Shown: positions 24,477-34,290 of the stretch, one piece after another
How the letters are laid out: the number at the start of each line of letters is the position of its first letter
Position numbering within the stretch: the stretch's first letter is position 1
DNA from: Eubacterium sp.
Lineage (GTDB): Bacteria; Bacillota; Clostridia; Lachnospirales; Lachnospiraceae
Assembly: GCA_017459345.1 (NCBI GenBank)
Contig: JAFUDC010000181.1
Span: 1-64,000, forward strand
Length of the DNA stretch: 64,000 nucleotides
Direction of reading: 5' to 3'
The notes under the pieces: model-generated
Databases searched by the model: none
Seen by the model: only the letters and a program-made list of their open reading frames with translations
What the model was told of the DNA's origin: nothing
Program-made: the position numbers and the translations under genes

Positions 24477-27155
24477 ATGAACCCAAGTCTGGAAGCGCTC
24501 AACCGTGCTTTCGAAAAAGCATTTGCCCATTCCTCCAAACAGAGGCTTCTTCCGGAGCTGCTCAGCTATCTGGGAGAGGAGCTGGTCTGTGACCGGATCA
24601 GCATATTTGAGAATAATGAGGAAGGTTTTTACAGGAACGTCTACGAATGGTGCCGGGAGGGTGTGGTTTCCGAGCAGTTTTTTCTGCAGCATCTTTCTTT
24701 TGAGCAGATCGGTACCTGGCAGGCGCGCCTGATTAATGATGAGATTATCACAATTGAAGATGTGGAGATGGTTAAGGATTCGGACCCGGAGGTCTATGAG
24801 CTCTTAAAGCGGCTGGATATCCGGTCCGTCATCGTGTCCGCCATGGCCTTTCAGGGGGAATCCTTCGGCTTTTTTGTCATGGAGAACCCGACAGAAGAGA
24901 CCATCTATGAGGAGGACATCATCCTCCCGGGCATCCGTTATATCCTGTCTTCCCTTGTCTACAGCGACCACCTGATCAACCAGCTGGAGCGGATCGGCTA
25001 TTCCGATACCCTGACTGGGGCAGGAAACAGGCGAGGCCTGCAGAACCTGCTGGAGAGAATCGATCACCGTGAAAGTGTGGGTCTGGCCTACCTGGATGTC
25101 TTTGCCTGGAATATTGCGGACTCCCGGCCGGAACACCTGAAGAGGGAGCAGATGATCATCCATGCCGGCACCATCCTTTTAAATCTGTTTGGGGAAGAGG
25201 CAGTATTCCGCGTGGGCACAACGGAGTTCATGATTGTGGTAAGCGGCGTGGACAGGCAGCAGTTCACCCAGGATACCCATATCCTGAAGCATCTCCTTAT
25301 GGAAAGAGACCTGCTGGCTGCTGTGGGGGTAATCTGGAGTGAGACCTGCGGCGAATCTGTGGATGAGCTCATCCGCCGTGCCAACCTTCTCATGTACAAC
25401 GAAAAAAGAGAGATGGTCAACGCCGAAAAGAAAAGGAAGGATAAGCGGCCCGGCTCAAAGGCGCTGCCTGAGGAGAAGGACAAGGCATCCATCAGCCTCT
25501 ATCAGGGAGAACGGTTCTTTGCTAAGGCAGACCAGTGGCTCTCCCGCATATTTGACGAAAATATTTTGATGATTGTGGTGGATATTAATTTCTTCCGGTT
25601 GTATAATGATATATTTGGAAGGAAGAGCGGAAATCTGCTGCTGGAGTCAATTGCAGATTCCGTCACCCAGATTTCCAGAGACCAGGGTGGCATCGCCGGA
25701 TATATGGGCAATGATGACTTCTGCCTGATGTATCCTGTACTTGACAAGGATTACAGCACTCTTAGCGGGAAAATGTCTGAGATTATCGGTCATTTTCACT
25801 ATACTGACGGTTTTGCCCCCATCTTTGGTGTTTATCTCTCCGTAAACCGGCAGGAGACGGCGATCATGATGTATGATCGTGCCTTATCTGCCCTGTCTGA
25901 GATCAAGGGAAGCTACACGGACCGCTACCAGTTCTACAGCGAAGAACATTTCCGCAATGTCAGAGAGAATAAGCTTCTCATGATGGATGCCAGGCGGGGT
26001 CTGGAGAAGGGAGAGTTCTTCTTCTGCCTTCAGCCTCAGGTGAACGAGCGCACTGGCAGGATCATCGGAGCAGAGGCCTTGATGAGGTGGAATCATAATG
26101 GACAGGTATTAAGTCCCAGACATTTCATTGGAGAGATGGAAAAAACCGGTTTTATCTACTCACTGGACCGGTATATCTGGGAACAGGTCTGCCTGTGGCT
26201 TAAGGATCTTACCAGCCGGGGAATCCGCCCGGTCCCGGTATCTGTTAACGTGTCCCGCATCGATTTTTATTTTGCGGATATTGCAGATGTCTTTATCTCT
26301 CTGGTGGAAAAGTATGATCTGGATCCTTCTCTGATCGGAGTGGAGATTACGGAGTCCGCCTTTACCGATAATCTGGAGGCCATCCGTCTTGTGACAGAAA
26401 AACTTCATAATTACGGCTTCCGTGTTTATATGGATGATTTCGGAAGCGGTTCTTCATCCTTAAGTATGCTGTACAAGCTGGACGTGGATGTCTTAAAGAC
26501 GGATATCCGTTTTTTAAGTCTGGTGGGCTTTAATGACAAAGCCACCAGCATTGTAGAGTCGGTCATCAGCATGGCCCATATGATAGGCATGATCGTCATC
26601 GCCGAAGGGGTGGAGACTCAGGAACAGAAGGATAGCCTGATCGCCATGGGGGATAATTATGTACAGGGCTACTTTTTTTACCAGCCAGTCCGGAAAGAAG
26701 AGTTTGAAGCCATCCTGTGTGACCCTGACAAGATTGGCCAGCCGCCTCTGAAGGCCAGCCGTCTGATGACCAGCAGACTTCGTTTCCGGGAGATGATGAA
26801 TGAGGGAATCCTCAATGATACCCTCCTTGATAATATCATCGGTCCTGCGGCGGTCTACTGCGAGGAGAATGGAGCAATCTCCATCATCCAGATGAATGAA
26901 GCCTACTCCAGACTTACCGGGATCAGCCCCGATGACCACGAGGAGATGGAATGGTTTATCAAGCGCCACTACAGGGGTCATGAGGATGCTGTCAGGGATG
27001 CCTTCCACAGGGCAGACCACTCTCTTGAGGGAGCAAGTTTTGAGGCCGAGTTCTTTAAAAAGGATGGAAGCGGCTTCCGGCTCCGGGGTAAGATATTCCT
27101 CTTATATACCCTTGGAGACCGCAGACTGTATATGGCAACCATGCTGCAGGATTGA
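24477..27155 (+). CDS. Cyclic-di-GMP phosphodiesterase: GAF-like, two degenerate GGDEF, EAL, PAS
   Basis: An 892-residue cytoplasmic protein. Order: GAF-like domain (about 1-165), GGDEF-fold domain 1 with RVGTTEF instead of the signature, GGDEF-fold domain 2 with YMGNDDF, then an EAL domain (about 500-745) and a C-terminal PAS-like domain. EAL motifs are intact: Glu533 in AEALMRW, NVSR, EITES, Asp653-Asp654 in MDDFGSG, and AEGVET. It is therefore predicted to cleave c-di-GMP to pGpG, with the two GGDEF-like domains regulatory only. AGGAG precedes the start, 43 nt after the SARP-like gene. Confidence 0.92.
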   Translation: MNPSLEALNRAFEKAFAHSSKQRLLPELLSYLGEELVCDRISIFENNEEGFYRNVYEWCREGVVSEQFFLQHLSFEQIGTWQARLINDEIITIEDVEMVKDSDPEVYELLKRLDIRSVIVSAMAFQGESFGFFVMENPTEETIYEEDIILPGIRYILSSLVYSDHLINQLERIGYSDTLTGAGNRRGLQNLLERIDHRESVGLAYLDVFAWNIADSRPEHLKREQMIIHAGTILLNLFGEEAVFRVGTTEFMIVVSGVDRQQFTQDTHILKHLLMERDLLAAVGVIWSETCGESVDELIRRANLLMYNEKREMVNAEKKRKDKRPGSKALPEEKDKASISLYQGERFFAKADQWLSRIFDENILMIVVDINFFRLYNDIFGRKSGNLLLESIADSVTQISRDQGGIAGYMGNDDFCLMYPVLDKDYSTLSGKMSEIIGHFHYTDGFAPIFGVYLSVNRQETAIMMYDRALSALSEIKGSYTDRYQFYSEEHFRNVRENKLLMMDARRGLEKGEFFFCLQPQVNERTGRIIGAEALMRWNHNGQVLSPRHFIGEMEKTGFIYSLDRYIWEQVCLWLKDLTSRGIRPVPVSVNVSRIDFYFADIADVFISLVEKYDLDPSLIGVEITESAFTDNLEAIRLVTEKLHNYGFRVYMDDFGSGSSSLSMLYKLDVDVLKTDIRFLSLVGFNDKATSIVESVISMAHMIGMIVIAEGVETQEQKDSLIAMGDNYVQGYFFYQPVRKEEFEAILCDPDKIGQPPLKASRLMTSRLRFREMMNEGILNDTLLDNIIGPAAVYCEENGAISIIQMNEAYSRLTGISPDDHEEMEWFIKRHYRGHEDAVRDAFHRADHSLEGASFEAEFFKKDGSGFRLRGKIFLLYTLGDRRLYMATMLQD

Positions 27156-27196
27156 TGCCGGCTATGCCGGCGAAAAGAAAAAGAGGCGATTTAGCT

Positions 27197-30145
27197 ATGC
27201 AAACAGGTAATCTGGTCCGGAGACAGAGTAATTTTGAACATAACTTATGTCCCGGTCTTTCAGAGTTCACACATGATAGAAAACTGCATAACCGCACAAC
27301 CAGGCTTATTCTTTTTGCATTTATGATAATGCTGTTTGTCCTTCAGGGAAGATGTCTGACCCGGGCTGCCACAGTTCAGGAAAGCACACTCTTTATCGAT
27401 GGATATAATCAGAAGCTTTTTACCTATGAGGACGGCCTGCTCTCCACCTCGTCGACGGCTATTGCCCAGACAGAGGATGGCCTGATCTGGATGGGAGGCT
27501 ATGGAGGCCTGGTACGCTATGACGGAAAAAGGTTCGTCCCGGTGACAGAAAAGGGAATGACCAATATCAAGGACCTGATCAGCGGCGAGGATAATTCCCT
27601 CTATATCGCCTCTGCGGACAGCGGGCTCACACGCTGTCAGGATGGTGAATTTGAACACATCCTGGAAGGAACATCCATGGAGTCTGCAGCGGTGGAATGC
27701 CTTGCGGAGTCAGAGGATGGAACCCTCTGGATCGGAACCACAGATGGGATTGGGCGAATTCCTTCTGATGGGACAGCGGAGAAGCTTTCCATACAGGAAC
27801 TATCTTCCCAGTGCATTGACCGGATTGTCTGGATTCCGGATGGCCGGATTTTTTGCGTGACCAGAAACGGCCAGCTTTTTGTATGGGATGGAAACAGCTG
27901 TGATGAGATTACATTTCCTGAATATGCTGAAGGCTTCCGCTGCATCTGCTATGATTCTGACAATAAACTTTTTTATATAGGTACGATTGGCGAGACAATC
28001 CTGGTCTGTGACAATGAACTGAATAAAATAAGGACAATTGATGTGTCCGGAATGACCAACATCAACAGTATCCAATGTAAAGAGGACGGGGTCCTCTGGG
28101 TCTGTTCGGATTCCGGAATAGCCGTCTATGCGGATGGGAAAGTCCGGATTCAGCGGCTCATGATGAATAACTCTGTGGATAAGATGATGGTTGACATGGA
28201 GGGAAATGACTGGTTTGTCTCCTCCAGACAGGGAATCCTGGAGGTCTGTCAGGGCAGCTTTGACAACATCAGCCGGAGTGCTGACCTTACCGGAATCATG
28301 GTCAACGCCCTGGCAAAGATAGGAAACAGACTGTACGCGGGCCATGACGATGGACTGGAAATCCTGGATATAGAAACAAGAGAACAGATCACAGATCCGG
28401 CCTTTGACCGGCTTTCCCATGTGAGGGTGAGATGTCTCTATGTTGATGATGAGGGCGGGCTCTGGATTGCAACCAAGGGGGAAGGTCTCCTTTTGTTTAC
28501 GGCAGATGGCGAGTGGAAATCCTGGACCATGAAAGATTACCCTGCACTCCGGTCAGATAACTTCCGCTGTATCGTGGCGGGTGAGGATGATTTGATCGTC
28601 GGAACAGACAGCGGAGCCTACAGGATCCATAAGGATGGAAGCCTTGAAAATGTAGTCAGCAATCCTGGGGATCTTGAATCAAGGGTACTTTGCGCGGCGG
28701 AGATGAAGGGGATCCTTTATCTGGGAACGGACGGATATGGCCTTTATATCGTTGAAAATGGCAAAGTAAAACAGAAAATCGACACGGGTAACGGACTGAC
28801 TTCAAACGTCATCATGAAGTTCTGTCCGGGAAGTAAAGCAGGATCTGTCTGGATGATAACCGGCAACAGCATCATGTACCGGGATCCGAATGGGACCCTG
28901 ACCTGCCCCGACAATTTTCCTGCATCTAACAAGCTGGATATTGTCCTTGATGAGGACAGGACCGCATTGGTTCTGACCGGCAATGGTATTTATAAAACCA
29001 CAGAAGATATGCTCTTAAAAAATCATATGACCTGGATGCGTCTCTACCGGTCTACGGATGGACAGCCCTTTGAGGTCACTGCCAATTCCAACCAGTATCT
29101 GGAAGATCATGTTTTATATTATTGCGGCTCCGGGGGAGTTGCCGATCTGAGATACAGGGAGGATGGAGATGAAGACCCGAAGATGCTCCTGGGTATCGAA
29201 GGCCTGCGAATTGACGGGGAAAGCATGAGTGCGCCCAAGAATAATAAGGTAGTTCTGGGAACGGATATCCGCAGGATAGACATTGACGCCCATGTGATCA
29301 CCTTCAGCTTGAAGAACCCATATGTATTCTACTATCTGGAAGGCTTTGAGGAGGAGCCCACAATGCTCCGGCTCAGTGACCTGCAGACCATCAGTTACAC
29401 TAATCTTCCCGGCGGAGATTACCGTTTTCATTTTGGATTGTATGAACCAATAACCGACCAGACAGGGAAAGAAATCGTTCTGGATATTCACAGGAGTGAG
29501 GCCTGGTACCGGATACGTTATATCCAGGTTCTTCTGATCTTTCTGGCAGTCTGTCTTCTTATTACCGCTGCCGCACTCCTTTTCCTAAGAAAATCAAAAG
29601 TGGAAAGGCAGAGGCTTCGGGAGGAATATGAGCGGGAGGAAAAACTCCGGCTGGAGGAGATTGCCTATAAGGATTATCTGACCGGTCTCTATAACCGTAA
29701 TTATCTGAAGACCTGGCAGGATAAGATTCTGCCGGATATCGAGGAAAAGGTCCTCTTTATCTCCATGGATTGCAATGACCTCAAGTGGACCAATGATCAT
29801 CACGGCCACAATGCCGGTGATCAGCTCCTGAAGGAATTTGCGGATGTCATGGGCATATTCTTCTCCGGACCAGGCAATGACATCTTCCGGATCGGCGGAG
29901 ATGAGTTCCTGATTCTTTCTTCGGTGCTGTCTCCTGAAGATGCTGAAGCAAAAATGAAGGAGATGATGGAAGAAGCAGCCGGACATACGATCTGCGGCCG
30001 GCCCATCTCCTTTGAATATGGAATCAGCCTGCAGGAAAAGGAAACCTTCGACTTTGAGGAGGGACTGCATCAGTCAGATATCAGGATGCTTGAGGCAAAG
30101 GATCGGTACCATAACAGGGTGAGTGAGGATCCGTCAGAGGTTTGA
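27197..30145 (+). CDS. Membrane diguanylate cyclase with beta-propeller sensor
   Basis: ATG 27197 is selected because AAGAGGCG lies 10 nt upstream; a frame opening at 27152 overlaps the previous gene. The 982-residue product has an N-terminal membrane helix (about 38-58), a large extracytoplasmic two-component-regulator propeller made of LWIGT/LWIAT-type repeats, a Y_Y_Y-like domain (about 690-775), a second membrane helix (about 790-812), a short coiled coil, and a GGDEF domain with intact GGDEF at 900-904. It would make c-di-GMP in response to an external ligand. It forms a unit with the EAL gene and ends 1 nt before an opposing gene. Confidence 0.93.
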   Translation: MQTGNLVRRQSNFEHNLCPGLSEFTHDRKLHNRTTRLILFAFMIMLFVLQGRCLTRAATVQESTLFIDGYNQKLFTYEDGLLSTSSTAIAQTEDGLIWMGGYGGLVRYDGKRFVPVTEKGMTNIKDLISGEDNSLYIASADSGLTRCQDGEFEHILEGTSMESAAVECLAESEDGTLWIGTTDGIGRIPSDGTAEKLSIQELSSQCIDRIVWIPDGRIFCVTRNGQLFVWDGNSCDEITFPEYAEGFRCICYDSDNKLFYIGTIGETILVCDNELNKIRTIDVSGMTNINSIQCKEDGVLWVCSDSGIAVYADGKVRIQRLMMNNSVDKMMVDMEGNDWFVSSRQGILEVCQGSFDNISRSADLTGIMVNALAKIGNRLYAGHDDGLEILDIETREQITDPAFDRLSHVRVRCLYVDDEGGLWIATKGEGLLLFTADGEWKSWTMKDYPALRSDNFRCIVAGEDDLIVGTDSGAYRIHKDGSLENVVSNPGDLESRVLCAAEMKGILYLGTDGYGLYIVENGKVKQKIDTGNGLTSNVIMKFCPGSKAGSVWMITGNSIMYRDPNGTLTCPDNFPASNKLDIVLDEDRTALVLTGNGIYKTTEDMLLKNHMTWMRLYRSTDGQPFEVTANSNQYLEDHVLYYCGSGGVADLRYREDGDEDPKMLLGIEGLRIDGESMSAPKNNKVVLGTDIRRIDIDAHVITFSLKNPYVFYYLEGFEEEPTMLRLSDLQTISYTNLPGGDYRFHFGLYEPITDQTGKEIVLDIHRSEAWYRIRYIQVLLIFLAVCLLITAAALLFLRKSKVERQRLREEYEREEKLRLEEIAYKDYLTGLYNRNYLKTWQDKILPDIEEKVLFISMDCNDLKWTNDHHGHNAGDQLLKEFADVMGIFFSGPGNDIFRIGGDEFLILSSVLSPEDAEAKMKEMMEEAAGHTICGRPISFEYGISLQEKETFDFEEGLHQSDIRMLEAKDRYHNRVSEDPSEV

Positions 30146-30146
30146 T

Positions 30147-31046
30147 TCACTTCACATACAGCAGGATCATGGAACAGATCCGGTAGATCATGGCCTGCTC
30201 AAAATTGCGGATGTCCAGGCCGGTTTCATTCTCAATCTGTTCCAGGCGGTAGAGAAGAGTATTACGGTGGATATGCAGTTGTCTGGCTGTCTCAGCGATA
30301 TTCATATTATTGTTAAGAAATGTATTGGCAGTGTTCTTTATATCAGTGTCAAAAGCGGGAGACTCCTCTGTCAGAAACCGGTCCCCGATCTGGTCACGGA
30401 TAAAAGCCCGGCAGGTCTCATCGGATGCATCGTAGAGTATGCTTCCGATTCCCAGCTCATCATGTCCATAGATAATCCGATCCGGGTAGAAAATGCTGCC
30501 GATCTGCATGGACTGGAGGCATTGTCGGCAAAGCCCCGGCAGATCTTCTGTATGGTAGGCTATGGCGCTGGTAGCAATCTGGACCTGCTCCATGAGCTCT
30601 GTGTTCAGGGCGTCCAGAAGCTGATAGGCAGTTTCCTTAAGGACAGGATCGGCATGCTTGGATATATGATTGATTACCAGTATCTGAGTCTGGTTATAGG
30701 GCAGGATCCAGGTTCTGCTGTCGGGAAATATATTCCTGAGAACCAGAGTAATCTCAGGATAGATTTCTTTCTGAAACTGAATCAGATAAAGAGCTTTTCT
30801 GCCGCTTCGGTCTATATGCATCCGGTCAGCATAGGCAAAGAAGTCCTCATCTGCCATATTGCCGGACAGCCACCTGCGGATGACATCCTCCTTCCGGTTG
30901 GCGTTCCTGTAGGCCTGGGATAAGGATTGTAATCTTTCGATCGTATCATCCAGGTCTGTCAGATCATCTGTCCGGATTTCAAAAGGAAGACCGGTAAGGC
31001 GCTGCAGTTCCCGGATGGCCTGCTGCAGTTTTTCTGTGTGATTCAT
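30147..31046 (-). CDS. PucR/CdaR-type transcriptional regulator
   Basis: About 299 residues when started at 31046 (AGGAAG 11 nt upstream); a start at 31067 adds seven residues. The C terminus carries the PucR-type helix-turn-helix with ETARQLHIHRNTLLYRLEQI, the signature of CdaR/PucR regulators. The N-terminal 230 residues show no recognised sensor but resemble the GGDEF-like middle region of this family. The gene lies next to the sugar ATPase gene on the same strand, so it may control sugar-acid or sugar uptake. Its 3' end is 1 nt from that of the diguanylate cyclase. Confidence 0.82.
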   Translation of the reverse strand: MNHTEKLQQAIRELQRLTGLPFEIRTDDLTDLDDTIERLQSLSQAYRNANRKEDVIRRWLSGNMADEDFFAYADRMHIDRSGRKALYLIQFQKEIYPEITLVLRNIFPDSRTWILPYNQTQILVINHISKHADPVLKETAYQLLDALNTELMEQVQIATSAIAYHTEDLPGLCRQCLQSMQIGSIFYPDRIIYGHDELGIGSILYDASDETCRAFIRDQIGDRFLTEESPAFDTDIKNTANTFLNNNMNIAETARQLHIHRNTLLYRLEQIENETGLDIRNFEQAMIYRICSMILLYVK

Positions 31047-31140
31047 ATTGGTCAACTTCCTATCCATTTTTTTCTCATTCTACCATCTTACATTGTATAA
31101 GTCCAGCCTGGGCATAGTTTATTCGTGACTGGAGCCATAC

Positions 31141-31183
31141 AAAAAATAAAGCCCCCGGATACTGCCTGGCAGTTTCCGGGAGC
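31141..31183 (-). terminator. Terminator after the ABC ATPase gene
   Basis: Read on the minus strand, a stem of two blocks (CCCGGA with TCCGGG, ACTGC with GCAGT) around a short loop is followed by a T-rich TTATTTTTT. It separates the ATPase gene from the PucR-like gene. Confidence 0.85.
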
Positions 31184-31196
31184 TATTAGAGGAGGC

Positions 31197-32306
31197 TTAG
31201 TTTGTTATGGTCTGCTCTGTCTCTTTGTCAAATACGTGAATCTTCTCCATATCCAGTGAGAACTGAGCCTTGGATCCCTGCTTTAAGGATGTGCTGGCGG
31301 AGGTACGAGCGGTCATCTGCATACCTTCCAGATCAAAGTAGAGGTAAACCTCAGCGCCAAGAAGCTCATAGAACTTGATGTCTGCGGAGATGGTAGCACC
31401 CTTGTCGAGGTCTTCCGGTGTAGCTTCGTTAACGTTCTCCGGACGGATACCCAGGACAACTGTCTTTCCATCGTAACCGCCATCGATGAGAGCCTTAGCC
31501 TTGCTGGCCGGAACAGGGAATACACTGTTGCCGATGGTAAGAGTAACGTCAGATCCGTTCACCTTACATACAGCATCGAAGAAGTTCATCTGCGGGGAAC
31601 CGATAAAGCCTGCAACGAAGAGGTTGCACGGTTTGTTGTAAAGATTCTGAGGTGTATCAACCTGCTGTACATATCCATCCTTCATAACAACGATGCGGCT
31701 TCCAAGGGTCATAGCCTCTACCTGGTCATGTGTTACGTAGATGATGGTTGCGCCCAGGTTCTGATGGATCTTGGAGATCTCGATACGCATCTGAACTCTT
31801 AACTTGGCATCCAGGTTGGAGAGGGGCTCATCCATAAGGAAAACCTTAGGATTACGAACGATGGCACGTCCCATGGCAACACGCTGTCTCTGACCACCGG
31901 ATAACTGGCTGGGCTTTCTGTCAAGCAGCTTCTCAAGGTCAAGGATTCTTGCAGCTTCACGAACCTTCTGGTCGATCTCGTCAGACGGTACCTTGCGAAG
32001 CTTTAAAGAGAATGCCATGTTATCATAGATGGACATATGCGGATACAGAGCGTAGTTCTGGAATACCATCGCAATATCACGATCCTTGGGCTCTACGTCG
32101 TTCATCAGTTCGCCGTCAATCTTGAACTCACCTTCGGAAATGGACTCCAGTCCGGCGATCATACGGAGTGTTGTGGACTTTCCGCATCCGGATGGACCTA
32201 CAAAGATAATGAATTCCTTATCAGCGATCTCAAGGTTGAAATCGTGAACTGCGTGGTATCCGTTGGGATAGATCTTCTGAACACCCTTTAATGATAAATT
32301 AGCCAT
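31197..32306 (-). CDS. msmK: Sugar ABC transporter ATPase (MsmK/UgpC type)
   Basis: A 369-residue ATPase that energises carbohydrate permeases, often shared by several systems in Bacillota. ATG 32306 follows AGGAGG; the frame from 32333 adds nine unlikely residues. Motifs: Walker A GPSGCGKST (37-45), signature LSGGQ (135-139), Walker B VFLMDEP, switch His in VTHD, and a C-terminal TOBE/MalK-like regulatory domain (about 240-369). The transporter gene set at 36593-39783 has no ATPase of its own, so this protein is the natural partner. It is divergent from GH32, with a 340-nt control region between them. Confidence 0.93.
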   Translation of the reverse strand: MANLSLKGVQKIYPNGYHAVHDFNLEIADKEFIIFVGPSGCGKSTTLRMIAGLESISEGEFKIDGELMNDVEPKDRDIAMVFQNYALYPHMSIYDNMAFSLKLRKVPSDEIDQKVREAARILDLEKLLDRKPSQLSGGQRQRVAMGRAIVRNPKVFLMDEPLSNLDAKLRVQMRIEISKIHQNLGATIIYVTHDQVEAMTLGSRIVVMKDGYVQQVDTPQNLYNKPCNLFVAGFIGSPQMNFFDAVCKVNGSDVTLTIGNSVFPVPASKAKALIDGGYDGKTVVLGIRPENVNEATPEDLDKGATISADIKFYELLGAEVYLYFDLEGMQMTARTSASTSLKQGSKAQFSLDMEKIHVFDKETEQTITN

Positions 32307-32412
32307 GAATAATTCCTCCTGATTTAAATTCATGATTGCCGTTCCCCCTTATCAGGGTCTGCCGGCATGTTTTTCGTTTGTGTTAAATACATTTTAGCTG
32401 AAAATGTGGAGG

Positions 32413-32425
32413 GTGACAATGTCAC
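32413..32425. promoter_or_regulatory. Palindrome GTGACAATGTCAC upstream of the ATPase gene
   Basis: A perfect 13-bp palindrome in the divergent region between the ATPase and GH32 genes. Its core TGACAATGTCA is the reverse complement of the palindrome at 2450-2460, so one regulator could bind both. I cannot tell which gene it controls. Confidence 0.4.
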
Positions 32426-32571
32426 AAGTATCTGAAAATAATGAGCAATCTCTGGATACTTCCGACAGAGATTCCACATAAATCATCTTGATGACAAAAA
32501 GTAGATTAAACGTATAACATATTTTCTCTGAAAATTGTAAAAAAGGGCTGGTAATAGTGAGGTACATCATA

Positions 32572-32598
32572 TATAATGGGCGTGTCTAACGTTTGACA
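32572..32598 (+). promoter_or_regulatory. GH32 promoter -10 box and LacI-type operator O1
   Basis: TATAAT (32572-32577) lies 5 bp before the 16-bp near-palindrome TGTCTAAC-GTTTGACA (32583-32598), which covers the transcription start. It matches three other sites in the window at 14 or more of 16 positions. A repressor bound here would block the start. The -35 region is weak. Confidence 0.75.
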
Positions 32599-32646
32599 TA
32601 TAAACGGTATATTTTTATATTCATTTTACCTTTAGAGAGGAGCAGT

Positions 32647-34206
32647 ATGAAAAGAAGAATACCAATCACAGAAAGCTATCTATACATACCAGTCTGTACC
32701 GGACATGACTTGAAGAACCTCTCATTCTATCTTGAGGAGGATGGGGAGAAAATCCTGGAGCTCAGGGTTCCGGTGGACATGTCCAAAGAGGAGGAGTATG
32801 CCGGCAGTTTTATGGCGGAGATTCCGGTAAGGCAGTTTGCAGGGAAGACGATCATCGTGGAGGGGGACTTCCCCCTGATCATGGGTATGACCATGGAAAA
32901 CGGACCCAAGAGAACCCAGTATGTCAGCAACCGTCCCAGAATTCATTTTACTGCCAACCGGGGGTGGACCAATGACCCCAATGGTATGGTGTATAAAGAC
33001 GGTCTGTATCATCTTTATTTCCAGTATAATCCCTTTGATATCCAGTGGGAGAATATGTGCTGGGGACACGCCGTGAGCAGAGATCTGCTGCACTGGGCTC
33101 AGCTCGATACCGTTCTCTTCCCGGATGAGGATGGAACTATGTTTTCCGGCTGCGGGCTGGTTAATGACCATGGACTTATGGGACTGCCTGAAGATGCCCT
33201 GCTTTTCTATTATACCGTGGCAGGAGGCAGCAGTGACTGGAGCAAGGGCAAGGAGTTCACGCAGAAGATTGCCTACAGTACTGATATGGGGGAGACATTA
33301 ACCAAGATCAAGGAGCCATGTATCGACACCTTGTACTATGATAATCGTGATCCTAAGATATTCTGGCATGAGGAGTCCAAAGCTTATATTATGGTTTTGT
33401 GGCTTAAGGGAAATGACTTTGGTATCTTCCGTTCCACCGATTTAAAGAGCTGGGAACTGAGCCAGGAGATTCATCTTGAGGAAGCCTGGGAGTGCCCCGA
33501 CCTCTTCTGTCTGACTTCTCCGGAAGGAGAGAAGAAGTGGTTCTTCTGGTCTGCCGACGGATACTATTATCCGGGTAATTTTGATGGATGGCGTTTTGAA
33601 CAGGACGGAATCCGACATACAGCCTACATGAGTAAGCTTGCCTATGCCGCCCAGACATTTTCCAATGTATCTGACCGGGTGATTTCCATCCCATGGCTGA
33701 GGCTTGAGAACGACGGCCGCCTTTTTACCAGTTCCTATGGAATTCCTACGGAGATGTCTTATGTGCCCCAGGATACCCCTGAGGGTGGGACAGACTACCT
33801 GCTGGTGCAGAAGCCGGTTCGGGAATTCTATGAAAGACTTGAACCAGCTGATCCGGACAGGATTTCAAAACAGGATGACAAGCTGATTTACGAGAATCGG
33901 GATCATGACAAGGCCTTCGCCCTGTCCATGGAACTGGCTGAAGATTATGGCAATGTCTACAGGTGGGAGATCAATGATTCTGTCATTCTCTACAGCCCCC
34001 AGTCCGGCTGGGTCCGGGTGGACGAGGAGAGGTACCAGGCAGGCCTGGGCTACAGGAAGGTATTCATGATCGTCGATGACCGAATCCTGGAGATATTCTT
34101 TGATGACGGTATCCGCATGGGAACCTTTGCCCTTAAGGGAAGAGAGATCAGCTTTGCCATGGATGAGAGTATGGCAGAGAAGGTGGAAATGTTCGAGGTA
34201 GAGTGA
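32647..34206 (+). CDS. GH32 beta-fructosidase (levanase/sucrose-6-phosphate hydrolase family)
   Basis: Hydrolyses beta-fructosyl bonds of sucrose, kestose-type oligosaccharides or fructans. Start 32647 follows GAGAGGAG; 519 residues. A small extra N-terminal domain (about 8-90) precedes the five-blade propeller: nucleophile Asp110 in WTNDPNG, transition-state RDPK (234-237), acid/base Glu282 in WECPDLF, then a C-terminal beta-sandwich. No signal peptide is present, so it acts on imported sugars. It is a single-gene unit with its own LacI-type operator and a hairpin downstream. Whether sucrose, sucrose-6-phosphate or short fructans are preferred is not clear. Confidence 0.9.
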   Translation: MKRRIPITESYLYIPVCTGHDLKNLSFYLEEDGEKILELRVPVDMSKEEEYAGSFMAEIPVRQFAGKTIIVEGDFPLIMGMTMENGPKRTQYVSNRPRIHFTANRGWTNDPNGMVYKDGLYHLYFQYNPFDIQWENMCWGHAVSRDLLHWAQLDTVLFPDEDGTMFSGCGLVNDHGLMGLPEDALLFYYTVAGGSSDWSKGKEFTQKIAYSTDMGETLTKIKEPCIDTLYYDNRDPKIFWHEESKAYIMVLWLKGNDFGIFRSTDLKSWELSQEIHLEEAWECPDLFCLTSPEGEKKWFFWSADGYYYPGNFDGWRFEQDGIRHTAYMSKLAYAAQTFSNVSDRVISIPWLRLENDGRLFTSSYGIPTEMSYVPQDTPEGGTDYLLVQKPVREFYERLEPADPDRISKQDDKLIYENRDHDKAFALSMELAEDYGNVYRWEINDSVILYSPQSGWVRVDEERYQAGLGYRKVFMIVDDRILEIFFDDGIRMGTFALKGREISFAMDESMAEKVEMFEVE

Positions 34207-34290
34207 GATTAGTCTTGAGTATACTGACACAAAGCACGGATATGTTAAATGTGTCCATCAAACCAGTCAGAATGAGAGCCGATTCTCCAA

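Noticed and set aside
30123..30923. A 266-residue open frame on the plus strand over the PucR-like gene
   Set aside because: It is antisense to a gene with a clear PucR helix-turn-helix, lacks a ribosome binding site and shows no family motif.
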